Positions 33,092 through 41,952 of a stretch of DNA of 64,000 nucleotides are shown here, piece by piece. The stretch's first letter is position 1. The number at the start of each line of letters is the position of its first letter. The notes under the pieces are model-generated. The model searched no databases. It saw only the letters and a program-made list of their open reading frames with translations, and had not been told where the DNA came from. The stretch comes from Gilliamella mensalis (GTDB lineage: Bacteria; Pseudomonadota; Gammaproteobacteria; Enterobacterales; Orbaceae): contig NZ_FMWR01000009.1 in assembly GCF_900103085.1 (NCBI RefSeq), forward strand, positions 1-64,000, written 5' to 3'. Both the position numbers and the translations under genes were made by a program.

Positions 33092-33811
33092 ATGGGGTTA
33101 GTAATAAAAAAAACAATAGCCATATTGGCTATTTTCTTAACTGTGCCTTTAGTTATTATAGCCATAAATTGGCATTGGCAACCAGCATCATTAAATGATA
33201 CATCTAAATATTTATTCTTAGTAACTGAAACAGCAAGTTTTCCTTGGGCAATAATTACATCAACAATTTTATTATTAGTATTTTGTCTATTATCATCCTG
33301 TAAAACCCCCAAAAAAATTATATTATTATGGCTGCTTCTTATTAGCACAATATTAAGTGGTCAGATAATTAAAAGTTTTTTAAAATCGCAGACAGCTGAA
33401 TCAAGACCTTATGTACTTTGGATGGCAAAAGAATTTAATTTTAGTAACCAACAATTTTATTCGGGATCGGAATCAGAAAGAAAAGAACTTATTGAGCAGC
33501 TATTTAAAAATTCACCCACAATTCCAAGTTGGTTATCTAACCACTGGCAAAATGAAACTGGATTTGCTTTTCCTTCTGGACATACTTTATTTGCTGTAAC
33601 ATGGGCATTTTTAGCTTTAACATTACTTAAATTTAAACAACATTATGTGATAGTATCAATTACCATTATTTGGTCGATATTAATTGAAATTAGCCGGCTA
33701 TTATTAGGCATGCACAGCCCGATTGATCTAATAACAAGTATATTAATCGCTTGGATAATTTCATTAATCGGCTATTTTTATGCTAAAAAATGGCATATAG
33801 TAGACAAATAA
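33092..33811 (+). CDS. pgpB: Phosphatidylglycerophosphatase B / undecaprenyl-PP phosphatase (PAP2)
   Basis: The 239-residue polytopic membrane protein carries all three PAP2 motifs: KxxxxxxRP (KSQTAESRPY), SGH (PSGHTLFAVTWAF) and SRxxxGxHSPxD (SRLLLGMHSPID). PgpB dephosphorylates PGP and undecaprenyl diphosphate at the periplasmic face. The gene neighbourhood ribA-pgpB-lapA-lapB is the same as in E. coli. Confidence 0.93.
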   Translation: MGLVIKKTIAILAIFLTVPLVIIAINWHWQPASLNDTSKYLFLVTETASFPWAIITSTILLLVFCLLSSCKTPKKIILLWLLLISTILSGQIIKSFLKSQTAESRPYVLWMAKEFNFSNQQFYSGSESERKELIEQLFKNSPTIPSWLSNHWQNETGFAFPSGHTLFAVTWAFLALTLLKFKQHYVIVSITIIWSILIEISRLLLGMHSPIDLITSILIAWIISLIGYFYAKKWHIVDK

Positions 33812-33968
33812 TTTTTAAATACTAATTTTGAAAAACTGCTATTTACAACAGGTACAATTGATTTTGGAACATCATGGATAACTGTTTAACTAAGTAAAGT
33901 CATTAGGTGGCAATAGTCTAGTATAATAAAAAACGTTTATCTAAAAATAAAAAAGAAAGGTCAACATT

Positions 33969-34274
33969 ATGAAATCTGTTATATCAATTTTATTGATAAT
34001 TATCATCTTTGCTATCTCAATAGCAATAGGTTCAGCTAATGATCAAATAGTAACTTTTAATTATTTGGTTGCTAAAACTGAAATCCGCTTATCGGTGTTA
34101 TTAGCTATTTTATTTGGATCTGGTTTTATTGTCGGTTGGATATTAACAGGCATCTTCTTTTTAAAAGCTAAATTTCAACACTCATCAACAAAACGTAAAC
34201 TGAGCAAATTACAAAAAAAGTATGATGAAGGCATGGCTAATTATCAACAAAAAAACTTAACTAAAACCAATTAA
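33969..34274 (+). CDS. lapA: Lipopolysaccharide assembly protein A
   Basis: LapA (YciS) is a small inner-membrane partner of LapB that tunes LpxC stability. The 101 residues hold two membrane helices (about 3-23 and 42-66) followed by a charged coiled-coil-like tail (FQHSSTKRKLSKLQKKYDEG). AGAAAGGTCAACATT precedes the ATG. lapB follows after 12 bases. Confidence 0.92.
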   Translation: MKSVISILLIIIIFAISIAIGSANDQIVTFNYLVAKTEIRLSVLLAILFGSGFIVGWILTGIFFLKAKFQHSSTKRKLSKLQKKYDEGMANYQQKNLTKTN

Positions 34275-34286
34275 GAATGGATTACT

Positions 34287-35465
34287 ATGTTTGAACTGTT
34301 ATTTCTGTTACTTCCTATCGCCGCCGGATACGGTTGGTATATGGGAGATAGAAATGCAAAACAAAAATATCTAAATCAATCTAATCGGCTATCTCGTGAA
34401 TATGTAGATGGTTTAAATTTTCTATTGTCTAACCAAAAAGATAAAGCTGTCGATCTTTTCTTAGACATGCTAAAAGAGGACGATGGCACACTTGAAGCAC
34501 ATTTAACATTAGGTAACCTATTTCGCTCTCGGGGCGAACTTGATAGAGCGATACACATCCACCAAGCACTGTTAGAAAGCTCATCTTTAACATTTGAACA
34601 ACGATTATTAGCTATTCAGCAACTGGGGCGAGATTATATGGCTGCAGGTCTTTACGATCGTGCCGAAGAGATGTTTTTGCAACTCATTGATGAAGAAGAC
34701 TTTCAACAACAAGCATTACAGCAACTTATCATCATATATCAATCAACCAGTGAATGGATAAATGCCATCAATATGGCAACTAAACTGGTCAAACTTGGTA
34801 ATGAAAAATATAAGACCGATATCGCACAATTTTATTGTGAATTAGCGTCACAGGCTATTGCTAATGATGATCTTGATAAGGCAAATAGTCTATTACACAA
34901 ATCAGCAATGGCAGATACTAAATGTGCTCGCACTTCGCTCATGTTGGGGCGAGTTCTTATGGTGCAAGATAAAACAACGCAAGCTATCCAATCTTTTCAA
35001 AAAATATTGCAACAAGACAAAGCCTTTGTTGGCGAGGCACTACCTTTATTAAAAGAGTGCTATTTAAAACTAAATAATCAACATGAATTTCAGCAATTTT
35101 TACAATTATGTGTCGATCAAGATACCGGTAATGTTGCCGAGTTGATGCTTGCTGATCTTATTGAAAAACAAAAAGGCTTAGACGCTGCACAATATTACAT
35201 GTATCGTGAATTACTTAAACATCCTAACTTAAAAGGATTTTATCGATTAATGAACTATCATGTTGCTGATGCAGAACAAGGTAAAGCTAAAGAAAGCCTG
35301 TTACTTTTAAGAAATATGGTTGGCGAACAGATAAAAACTGTGCCCAATTATCGATGCCAAAAATGTGGATTCACGGTTAACTCAATCTACTGGTTATGCC
35401 CTGCTTGCCGTTCGTGGTCTACAATAAAACCTGTTCGTGATTTTGAACAACCTTCAGATAAATAA
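34287..35465 (+). CDS. lapB: Lipopolysaccharide assembly protein B (TPR/rubredoxin)
   Basis: LapB (YciM) promotes FtsH-dependent turnover of LpxC and assembles LPS synthesis enzymes. It has an N-terminal membrane helix (LLFLLLPIAAGYGWYMG), about nine TPR repeats (first at about 65-100, RGELDRAIHIHQALL), and a C-terminal rubredoxin-like metal site with two CxxC pairs (YRCQKCGF and WLCPACRSW). The 392-residue length agrees with E. coli (389). Confidence 0.95.
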   Translation: MFELLFLLLPIAAGYGWYMGDRNAKQKYLNQSNRLSREYVDGLNFLLSNQKDKAVDLFLDMLKEDDGTLEAHLTLGNLFRSRGELDRAIHIHQALLESSSLTFEQRLLAIQQLGRDYMAAGLYDRAEEMFLQLIDEEDFQQQALQQLIIIYQSTSEWINAINMATKLVKLGNEKYKTDIAQFYCELASQAIANDDLDKANSLLHKSAMADTKCARTSLMLGRVLMVQDKTTQAIQSFQKILQQDKAFVGEALPLLKECYLKLNNQHEFQQFLQLCVDQDTGNVAELMLADLIEKQKGLDAAQYYMYRELLKHPNLKGFYRLMNYHVADAEQGKAKESLLLLRNMVGEQIKTVPNYRCQKCGFTVNSIYWLCPACRSWSTIKPVRDFEQPSDK

Positions 35466-35479
35466 AAAAGAGATTTTTT

Positions 35480-36265
35480 ATGTTTTTAATTGACTCTCAC
35501 TGCCATTTAGATAGTTTAGACTTTAGTACTAAATCTATCAAAGATGTTTTACAAGAAGCTACCAACAACGAGGTTAAACATTGCCTAAGCGTGGCAACAA
35601 CACTGTCTGGCTATGAATCTATGAAATATAGGCTCACACCCTATCAAAATCAATGCTCTTTTTCGTGTGGAATCCATCCACTCAACCTTGATGACGAAAC
35701 ATACGATGCCGAGCGATTTCAAAGATTAGCGCAAGAAGATAACGTCGTAGCACTAGGCGAAACAGGTCTTGATTATTACTACCAAAAAGACAACCTAGAA
35801 TTACAACAAACTATATTTAAAGAACATATTCGATTAGGTCGAAAACTAAGTAAACCTGTTATTGTCCATACACGTAATGCCAAAGAAGATACCTTAAAAA
35901 TCTTAAAAGATGAGCATGTTCATTCTGGTGTTTTACACTGTTTCACCGAAGATATTGAAACAGCAAAACAACTATTAGATATCGGTTTTTATATCTCATT
36001 TTCAGGGATTATCACCTTTAAAAATGCCGAAGCTCTACGCGAAGTTGCCAAATATGTGCCACTTGATCGTATCTTGGTCGAAACAGACTCACCTTATCTT
36101 GCCCCCGTTCCATACCGCGGTAAAGAAAACCAACCCGCATATGTTCGTGAAGTTGCGCAATATTTATCTGCTTTAAAAGGTGTCTCTTTAGAAGAGATAG
36201 CACACAAAACCACATCTAACTTTTGTCAATTATTCAATCTTAAAGGAAAATTAAATGAATTATAA
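35480..36265 (+). CDS. TatD-family metal-dependent hydrolase (YcfH type)
   Basis: The 261-residue TIM-barrel enzyme has the TatD metal ligands: DSHCHLD near the N-terminus, GETGLDYYY, PVIVHTRNA, LHCFTED and VETDSPYLAPVPYRG. TatD-family proteins are 3'-5' exonucleases or deoxyribonucleases; the closest E. coli relative is YcfH. The 3' end overlaps roxA by 11 bases, so the two genes are co-translated. A 14-base gap to lapB suggests it may be part of the same transcript. Confidence 0.93.
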   Translation: MFLIDSHCHLDSLDFSTKSIKDVLQEATNNEVKHCLSVATTLSGYESMKYRLTPYQNQCSFSCGIHPLNLDDETYDAERFQRLAQEDNVVALGETGLDYYYQKDNLELQQTIFKEHIRLGRKLSKPVIVHTRNAKEDTLKILKDEHVHSGVLHCFTEDIETAKQLLDIGFYISFSGIITFKNAEALREVAKYVPLDRILVETDSPYLAPVPYRGKENQPAYVREVAQYLSALKGVSLEEIAHKTTSNFCQLFNLKGKLNEL

Positions 36266-37367
36266 ATTAGCCATTGATTGGGATGATTTTTTAACAAACT
36301 ATTGGCAAAAAAAACCGGTAATCCTACGCAAAGCATTTGCGGATTTTATTGATCCCATTACACCAGACGAACTTGCTGGTTTAGCGATGGAAGAAGAAAT
36401 CGATAGTCGGATTGTCTCGAATAAAGATGGTGTTTGGGATGCTACATTTGGACCATTTACTGCATATGATAACTTAGGTGAAGATCATTGGAGTTTACTA
36501 GTGCAAGCTGTTGATCACTGGCACGAGCAAGCAGCCACCCTACTTGAGCCTTTTAAATGCATGCCACAATGGCAATTTGATGATTTGATGATTTCATACG
36601 CAACACACGGCGCTGGCGTGGGACCTCATATTGATAATTATGATGTATTTATTATTCAAGGAATGGGAAGAAGGCGTTGGCAAGTTGGCGATCGCAACCC
36701 AAATTATAAACAATTTAATGCACACAAAGCATTATTACATGTTGAACAATATCAACCCATCATTGACGAAGAAATCACCGCTGGCGACATCTTATACATT
36801 CCACTAGGTTGTCCGCATAATGGCACATCCATTGCTGAATCACTCAGTTATTCTGTGGGCTTTATGACGCGAACATCCCAAGAGCTATTAAGTAGCTTTG
36901 CTGATTATGTCATAGATAATCTGCCAAATGGTATTTATTATCAAGATCCAGATTTAAAACTACCTAAAGATCCATACCAAGTTCAGCCTTATGAACTAAC
37001 AAAACTACAAGATCAAATCATCGATTTAATCAAAACACATGAGTTATTTAACGATTGGTTCGGTAAATACATTACACTACCAATGCATGATTTAAATATT
37101 GTGCCAGTTGAACCGCCATACAATTATAACGAATTTGAATCACTGCTAAAAAATGGAGCAGAACTACACCGAGTACCAAGTATTCGAATCGTTAAGGTGG
37201 GCGATTTTGGCTACATCCATGGCGAAAAAATTGACTTACCAATACCTCTCATTAATCTTCTTTGTGAAACAGAAACACTCTATTACGAACAGTTACAAGA
37301 TAAAAACACGCTACAAGTCATGCATGATTTTGTGAACAAAGGCTATTGGTACTTTGCTGAAGAGTAA
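36255..37367 (+). CDS. roxA: 50S ribosomal protein L16 arginine 3-hydroxylase
   Basis: RoxA (YcfD) is a cupin-fold Fe(II)/2-oxoglutarate oxygenase that hydroxylates an Arg of ribosomal protein L16. The metal site is His125-x-Asp127 (GPHIDNYDVF) plus a His at about 187 (LGCPHNGTS), the same positions as in E. coli. The 370-residue length is normal. It requires oxygen, so the organism has at least microaerobic phases. Confidence 0.93.
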   Translation: MNYKLAIDWDDFLTNYWQKKPVILRKAFADFIDPITPDELAGLAMEEEIDSRIVSNKDGVWDATFGPFTAYDNLGEDHWSLLVQAVDHWHEQAATLLEPFKCMPQWQFDDLMISYATHGAGVGPHIDNYDVFIIQGMGRRRWQVGDRNPNYKQFNAHKALLHVEQYQPIIDEEITAGDILYIPLGCPHNGTSIAESLSYSVGFMTRTSQELLSSFADYVIDNLPNGIYYQDPDLKLPKDPYQVQPYELTKLQDQIIDLIKTHELFNDWFGKYITLPMHDLNIVPVEPPYNYNEFESLLKNGAELHRVPSIRIVKVGDFGYIHGEKIDLPIPLINLLCETETLYYEQLQDKNTLQVMHDFVNKGYWYFAEE

Positions 37368-37376
37368 CATATCGTC

Positions 37377-37400
37377 TCTGCCGATAATAAAATCGGCAGA
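37377..37400 (+). terminator. Hairpin after roxA
   Basis: TCTGCCGAT (37377-37385) pairs with ATCGGCAGA (37392-37400) around a six-base loop. It directly follows the roxA stop, but no clear T-run follows (TAAAAGG), so it may be a Rho-linked or stability hairpin. Confidence 0.5.
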
Positions 37401-37554
37401 TAAAAGGACTATTTAGTGCTTTAAGCTTGGCTTTTTTTAACTTTTAAGGATATACTTGCCCCCGCTTTAATTTACCCGCCGTTTAATCATAAATTAAACA
37501 TCATAAAATGGAAATTTTAAGTAACTGTCTATTTTTTACTAACTAGAGGTATAC

Positions 37555-38796
37555 ATGAAAACTGAAGCAAATGCAGCCCTGCAAGCAGAAAGTGAAAGCA
37601 AACAAACAACTCCATATCAAAAAAGAACCCTTTTTGCATCCACGGTTGGTTACGCACTCGATGGTATGGATATGATGATTTTAGGTGTTTGTTTTAGTCT
37701 AATTTCAGTCAGCTTCAACTTAACAAAAACAGATTTAGGCACTTTAACATCAGTAACTTTACTTGGCGCCGTATTAGGTGGCATTTTATTTGGTGTACTT
37801 GCCGATAAATATGGTCGAGTAAGGGTCTTTTCATGGACTATTTTGATATTCTCTCTTTTTACTGGATTATGTGCAATTTCACCTAATTACGAGTGCTTTT
37901 TAATATTTCGCTTTTTAAGTGGACTTGGTCTGGGTGGTGAATTTGGGATTGGCATGACTTTAGTTTCTGAAAGCTGGCCTAAAAATAAACGCTCAAGAGC
38001 AACATCTATTGTTGCATTAGGCTTTCAAGTCGGTATCATTTTAGCCGCATTAACCGTCAATTTTATTGGTGAAATTCATGGTTGGCGCTGGGCTTTTGCG
38101 ATGGGCGTGCTACCTGCGCTATTTGTCGCTTGGACACGTAAAGGTCTAACAGAACCAGAAATCTGGCAAAATCTAAAAGACCAAAACAAAAACAAAATAG
38201 CTGTTGGCAAATTATTTAAAAACCCACGAACCATAGCAACCACAATAGGATTAACCATCGCTTGTGCAGTACAAAACTTCGGTTTTTATGGACTCATGGT
38301 TTGGATGCCAAATATGATTGCAACTGAGCTCAAATTGCCATTTAAAAATACTATGTTTTGGACTATTTCAACCACTATAGGTATGTCATTAGGAATTCTA
38401 ATTTTTGGTTGGTTATGTGATAAGTTTGGTCGTCGCCCTTCTTATATCTTCTTTTTATTCATCTCGGCTGTTTCAATTTGGTTCTATTTTCATCAAACCG
38501 ATATGTTTATATTAATTATCTTTGGCTCAGTAATTGGCTTTTTTGTCAATGGCATGATGGGTGGATATGGCGCGCTACTTGCTGAACATTACCCAACAGA
38601 TGCCCGTTCAAGTGCTGAAAATATTATTTTCAATGTCGGTCGAGGCATTGCTGGTGTATCACAAGTACTAATAGCTTATTTAGCCACCGTTTACTCAATT
38701 AGCTACGCATTAGCTTTACTGTCTGCCGCTTATTTATTATCGGCTGCTGCATTTGTCTTTTTAATACCAGAAACAAAAGGCAAAGAACTCGAATAA
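37555..38796 (+). CDS. MFS transporter (sugar/aromatic acid:proton symporter type)
   Basis: This 413-residue 12-helix carrier has MFS signatures: ADKYGRVRVF in the first loop, RFLSGLGLGGEFGIGMTLVSE in helix 4 and CDKFGRRP in the second half. The acidic Asp in helix 1 (YALDGMDMMILG) is typical of the metabolite:H+ symporter groups that include NanT, ShiA and aromatic acid carriers. The actual substrate cannot be determined. It is preceded by a clear gap and followed by its own terminator. Confidence 0.85.
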   Translation: MKTEANAALQAESESKQTTPYQKRTLFASTVGYALDGMDMMILGVCFSLISVSFNLTKTDLGTLTSVTLLGAVLGGILFGVLADKYGRVRVFSWTILIFSLFTGLCAISPNYECFLIFRFLSGLGLGGEFGIGMTLVSESWPKNKRSRATSIVALGFQVGIILAALTVNFIGEIHGWRWAFAMGVLPALFVAWTRKGLTEPEIWQNLKDQNKNKIAVGKLFKNPRTIATTIGLTIACAVQNFGFYGLMVWMPNMIATELKLPFKNTMFWTISTTIGMSLGILIFGWLCDKFGRRPSYIFFLFISAVSIWFYFHQTDMFILIIFGSVIGFFVNGMMGGYGALLAEHYPTDARSSAENIIFNVGRGIAGVSQVLIAYLATVYSISYALALLSAAYLLSAAAFVFLIPETKGKELE

Positions 38797-38804
38797 AGTT
38801 ATAC

Positions 38805-38828
38805 ACAGGGCAATTGCCCTGTTTTTTT
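38805..38828 (+). terminator. Intrinsic terminator of the MFS gene
   Basis: ACAGGGCA (38805-38812) and TGCCCTGT (38815-38822) form a compact palindrome followed by a T-run. It starts nine bases after the stop codon. Confidence 0.88.
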
Positions 38829-38873
38829 ATGTGCTATTGATTAATTACATCAAAAAATTAAATCAAACTATCT

Positions 38874-39314
38874 TTAGTGAGTAGTACAAGAAGCTGGCGT
38901 CAATTGAACACTAAACAATTTTTCATCATGAATATAATAATTATGACTAACGCCATTTGGGAATGCATCCCTAAGCTGTTTAACTTGTGGGCTATTACTA
39001 CAATAAAGTGTTTTTAGACTTTCTGTCGTCATTTTTTGAGTATCAGGAATTGATACCTCATCTTTTGAACTATTAATCACATATTTATAATTAATTAAAT
39101 CATTATCTTTAGTGATATCAATCAAATTAGTTTTTGCATCAATTTTTACTGGAAGCATTTTTTTGGCTTCGTTAATAATAGTTTCTTGCAAACGACTAAG
39201 TTCGGTGTTTTTTGACGAATCACTATTTGCTTGATTAGTATCAGATTTTGAATTATCACAACTACAAAGAACCAAGCTTATCAAAATTGCTGACACTGTT
39301 TTTAAACTTTTCAT
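38874..39314 (-). CDS. Small lipoprotein with conserved cysteine pair (paralogue 1 of 3)
   Basis: I do not recognise a named family. The 146 residues start with a lipoprotein signal ending in LVLCSCDNSKSD (lipidation Cys19), then a Ser/Asn-rich linker. The mature domain shares its core with two neighbours: INYKYVIN, then LYCSN, FPNGVSHNYYIHDEKLFS and a final ASC. The conserved Cys in LYCSN and the last SC probably form a disulfide in the periplasm. Length and order of the three genes suggest tandem duplication. Asp at +2 after the lipid Cys would favour inner-membrane retention by the E. coli Lol rule. Confidence 0.8.
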   Translation of the reverse strand: MKSLKTVSAILISLVLCSCDNSKSDTNQANSDSSKNTELSRLQETIINEAKKMLPVKIDAKTNLIDITKDNDLINYKYVINSSKDEVSIPDTQKMTTESLKTLYCSNSPQVKQLRDAFPNGVSHNYYIHDEKLFSVQLTPASCTTH

Positions 39315-39452
39315 TATTATTCCTTTAAGTGCATTTTATAAATTACATGTTTACCACTTATTTAAAAGGCGGGCGATAAAATCGTAAAATATCAGCGAGA
39401 AAAGTACATAAAAAATTACAATCTAACACAAAAAATAAGTAATAAATAAAAA

Positions 39453-39470
39453 GAAGCTTTAATAAGCCTC
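39453..39470 (-). terminator. Terminator between paralogues 1 and 2
   Basis: On the minus strand GAGGCTT pairs with AAGCTTC (one G-T pair) around a short loop and is followed by TTTTTATTT. It lies 45 bases after the stop of paralogue 2. Confidence 0.65.
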
Positions 39471-39514
39471 ATTTAGTACCGATGATTTCTACTATTTTTT
39501 AAATTGAGTAATAG

Positions 39515-40042
39515 TTATTTAGAATCACAATCACTTGGTTTCAAATCAAACGACATAATTTTTTCATTTGCAAGATAATAATTATAACTTACTCCATTTG
39601 GGAATAAGAGTTTCAACGCCTTAACATTTGGGTCATTACCACAATATAAAGTAACTATCTTGTTTAATACAGATTGCTGATTTTGCTTTAGCAATATCAC
39701 TTCTTTAGGCAGACCTTTCATAATATATTTATAGATAAGTTTATTATTATTTCTTGATATATCATCGAACATCGTAAATTTATCAACCACAATGGGTAAC
39801 TTTTCTTTTATGCCTGCAACAACCGAATCTTGAGCAAAACTATAATCACTATCTTTTTGATTATTAAATTGCTTGATTTTTTCGGGTGTTGATTGAGTCA
39901 TAATTTTTATTCCTCTTTCAACAATATCCATATTTTCTTGAATATCGGTTTGCTCAGTATCTATAACTTTTGCTTCTGAATTATCAAAACCAAATAATAT
40001 TATTGCCATAAACATTACAACTGTTGCTTTCATGCCTTTCAT
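39515..40042 (-). CDS. Exported paralogue that lost its lipobox cysteine (paralogue 2 of 3)
   Basis: Start placed at ATG 40042, which has GGATAAGA upstream; the frame open to 40129 has no ribosome site of its own. The N-terminus (MKGMKATVV, then IILFGFDNSEAK) aligns with the two sister proteins, whose residue 19 is Cys followed by DNS. Here codon 19 (39986-39988) is TTT (Phe), so the lipobox is lost, most simply by one base change from TGT. The mature domain keeps the sister core: LYCGN, then FPNGVSYNYYLANEKIMSFD and a final SDC. It may now be a secreted or membrane-tethered variant, or a decaying gene; the frame is intact. Confidence 0.75.
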   Translation of the reverse strand: MKGMKATVVMFMAIILFGFDNSEAKVIDTEQTDIQENMDIVERGIKIMTQSTPEKIKQFNNQKDSDYSFAQDSVVAGIKEKLPIVVDKFTMFDDISRNNNKLIYKYIMKGLPKEVILLKQNQQSVLNKIVTLYCGNDPNVKALKLLFPNGVSYNYYLANEKIMSFDLKPSDCDSK

Positions 40043-40199
40043 TTTTATTCTTATCCAAGCTAATTCGTGACTACCCGCAACCTTATAAAATACTAATAAA
40101 TCTGTAAAAGATAGACTCGAAAAATACAAAACACTAATAATAAATTTTAATTACCCGTTAAGTAGTAAATAAATAATATAAAAGAAGAATGGTCAAAAT

Positions 40200-40223
40200 A
40201 AAAGGGCTTCAAGTAGCCCTTTT
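40200..40223 (-). terminator. Terminator after paralogue 3
   Basis: AAAAGGGCT (40200-40208) pairs with AGCCCTTTT (40215-40223) with a six-base loop. Read on the minus strand it ends in TTTTATTTTG. It lies 46 bases past the stop at 40270. Confidence 0.8.
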
Positions 40224-40269
40224 ATTACAAGTAAATTCTAACTATTTGTTCAAATTAACCAAGATCTAT

Positions 40270-40929
40270 CTAGTCATCATCACAATCAGTCGATTTTACA
40301 TCCACTGAAAAAACTTTATCATCATTGATATAGTAATTATAATTAGCTCCTCTTGGAAATACTAATCTTAGTGTTTTCATACTAGAATCATCACTACAGT
40401 AAGACTCGATCAGTTTGTTTCGTACTTCTTTTTGATTACTTTCAGCCTGTAACGCATCTTTTGTGGTATTATTCACTACATATTTATAATTGATCGCTTT
40501 GTTATCTGTCGATACATCAACTAAAGTCGTGTTCTGATCAATTGTCGCTGGTAATTTTGCTTTAATCGCCTTAATCATCAAATTTTCAGCAACACTATAA
40601 TTACCTTCTTTTACCTTATTAAGCATATCTTCTTTTTCTGATTTTGTTTGCTCATACAAATCTTTCGCTTTATCACTAATGGCTGCAGTTGTTTGTTTAG
40701 CTTTATCGCTAATCTCTGCACCTATTTCCTTAGCTTTGTCACTAACATCGGCGCTCATTTGCTGAACTTTGTCACTCAAATCTGACCCCATTTGCTGAGC
40801 ATTATCACTCATCTGTGAGCCTGTTTGTTCGGATTTTTGTTTAATATCATCGACATTTGATTTTGAATTATCACAATTGACTAAAAAAAGCCCTAACACT
40901 GCTAAAGTAGTCACTTTAAAAAGTTTCAT
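40270..40929 (-). CDS. Lipoprotein with five 11-residue helical repeats (paralogue 3 of 3)
   Basis: The 219-residue lipoprotein has lipid Cys19 (FLVNCDNSKS). Residues 41-94 hold five copies of an 11-residue unit starting with SD (at 41, 52, 63, 74, 85; for example SDKAKEIGAEI). This 11-residue period is like the amphipathic helix of LEA and apolipoprotein proteins, and may form a long helix or coiled coil. The C-terminal domain keeps the family core: SYCSD, then FPRGANYNYYINDDKVFS and a final TDC. A helix extending the domain away from the membrane is plausible. Function unknown. Confidence 0.8.
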   Translation of the reverse strand: MKLFKVTTLAVLGLFLVNCDNSKSNVDDIKQKSEQTGSQMSDNAQQMGSDLSDKVQQMSADVSDKAKEIGAEISDKAKQTTAAISDKAKDLYEQTKSEKEDMLNKVKEGNYSVAENLMIKAIKAKLPATIDQNTTLVDVSTDNKAINYKYVVNNTTKDALQAESNQKEVRNKLIESYCSDDSSMKTLRLVFPRGANYNYYINDDKVFSVDVKSTDCDDD

Positions 40930-40963
40930 TTTATTGTCCTTTCTGTTTTCTATTTTAGATTGT

Positions 40964-40991
40964 GACTATGATGAATCAATTCATCATAGTC
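40964..40991. repeat. Near-perfect 28-bp inverted repeat upstream of paralogue 3
   Basis: GACTATGATGAAT (40964-40976) and ATTCATCATAGTC (40979-40991) are exact reverse complements separated by two bases. It lies 35 bases upstream of the paralogue 3 start and 74 bases after the SDR stop. No T-run follows on the minus strand, so a regulator-binding site is as likely as a terminator. Confidence 0.6.
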
Positions 40992-41064
40992 CGTGCTTTA
41001 AAAAATAAATAAGTTATAACACTAACAGGGCTTACATCAGCCCATTTGCAGTAACAAATATCAA

Positions 41065-41952
41065 TTAGTTAATATGCATACCGCCAGTAACACCATACGT
41101 TTCGCCCGTTGTATAGCTTGATTCTTCTGATGCTAAATGAACATAAACACCAGCAAGTTCAACTGGTTGTCCTGCACGTTGTAGTGGTGTTTGTTGACCG
41201 AATTCAGGAATAACTTCACTAGGTTGACCACCACAGATTTGTAATGGAGTCCAAACAGGACCTGGAGCGACACTATTTACACGAATGCCCTTTGGCGCTA
41301 ATTGCTTAGCTAACCCACGAGTAAACGCGATAATAGCTGTTTTAGTTGCAGCATAATCTAATAAATTACCACTAGGTTGATAAGCCTGAACAGAGGAAGT
41401 TGTAATAATTGTTGAACCTGGTTTTAAATAACCCAAAGCGGCTTTAGTGATCCAAAAAAGCGAAAACACATTAATTTCAAAGGTTTTCTTAATTTGCTCG
41501 GTGGTAAGCTCCATAATATCTTCAACTGCAGTTTGCTTACCTGCAACCAGTGTCAGATTATCCAAACCACCTAGCTTATGATGCGCTTCATCAACTAATT
41601 TTTTACAAAAGCTCTCGTCACTTAAATCACCGGGAATTAATATTGCTTTGCGACCAGCAGCTTGAATAACTTTAGCGACTTCTTCCGCATCTTTTTGTTC
41701 AACTGGAAGGTAATTTATTGCTACATCAGCACCCTCTTTAGCATAAGCTATTGCAGCTGCTCGACCGATACCTGAATCGCCACCAGTCACAAGCACTTTA
41801 CGTCCTTCTAAACGATTATGACCTTGATAGCTTTTTTCACCACAATCAGGAATTGGATCCATCTCACACTGTAAAGCTGGTGCAACTTGTTTTTGTTTTG
41901 GAAATTTATCGTGATGATATTTGGTAAGTGGATTATAGACTTGCTTGCTCAT
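41065..41952 (-). CDS. Short-chain dehydrogenase/reductase (YghA/general stress type)
   Basis: The 295-residue classical SDR has [13 protein letters not shown] (about 55-67), an SSVQAYQPS segment and the catalytic Tyr/Lys in [13 protein letters not shown] (about 220). The N-terminal extension ([20 protein letters not shown]) before the Rossmann fold is characteristic of YghA and YdaD/GsiB-associated stress SDRs. Cofactor preference is not certain; ADVAINY suggests NAD. Substrate unknown. Confidence 0.87.
   Translation of the reverse strand: MSKQVYNPLTKYHHDKFPKQKQVAPALQCEMDPIPDCGEKSYQGHNRLEGRKVLVTGGDSGIGRAAAIAYAKEGADVAINYLPVEQKDAEEVAKVIQAAGRKAILIPGDLSDESFCKKLVDEAHHKLGGLDNLTLVAGKQTAVEDIMELTTEQIKKTFEINVFSLFWITKAALGYLKPGSTIITTSSVQAYQPSGNLLDYAATKTAIIAFTRGLAKQLAPKGIRVNSVAPGPVWTPLQICGGQPSEVIPEFGQQTPLQRAGQPVELAGVYVHLASEESSYTTGETYGVTGGMHIN

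Noticed and set aside
38860-40940. Defence-island interpretation of the three-paralogue cluster
   Set aside because: No nuclease, toxin or immunity motif is visible and the proteins look like exported lipoproteins; nothing supports a defence role.
40999-41043. GGGCT/AGCCC hairpin after the SDR gene as a strong terminator
   Set aside because: Stem of five bases without a T-run on the minus strand; evidence too weak to list.
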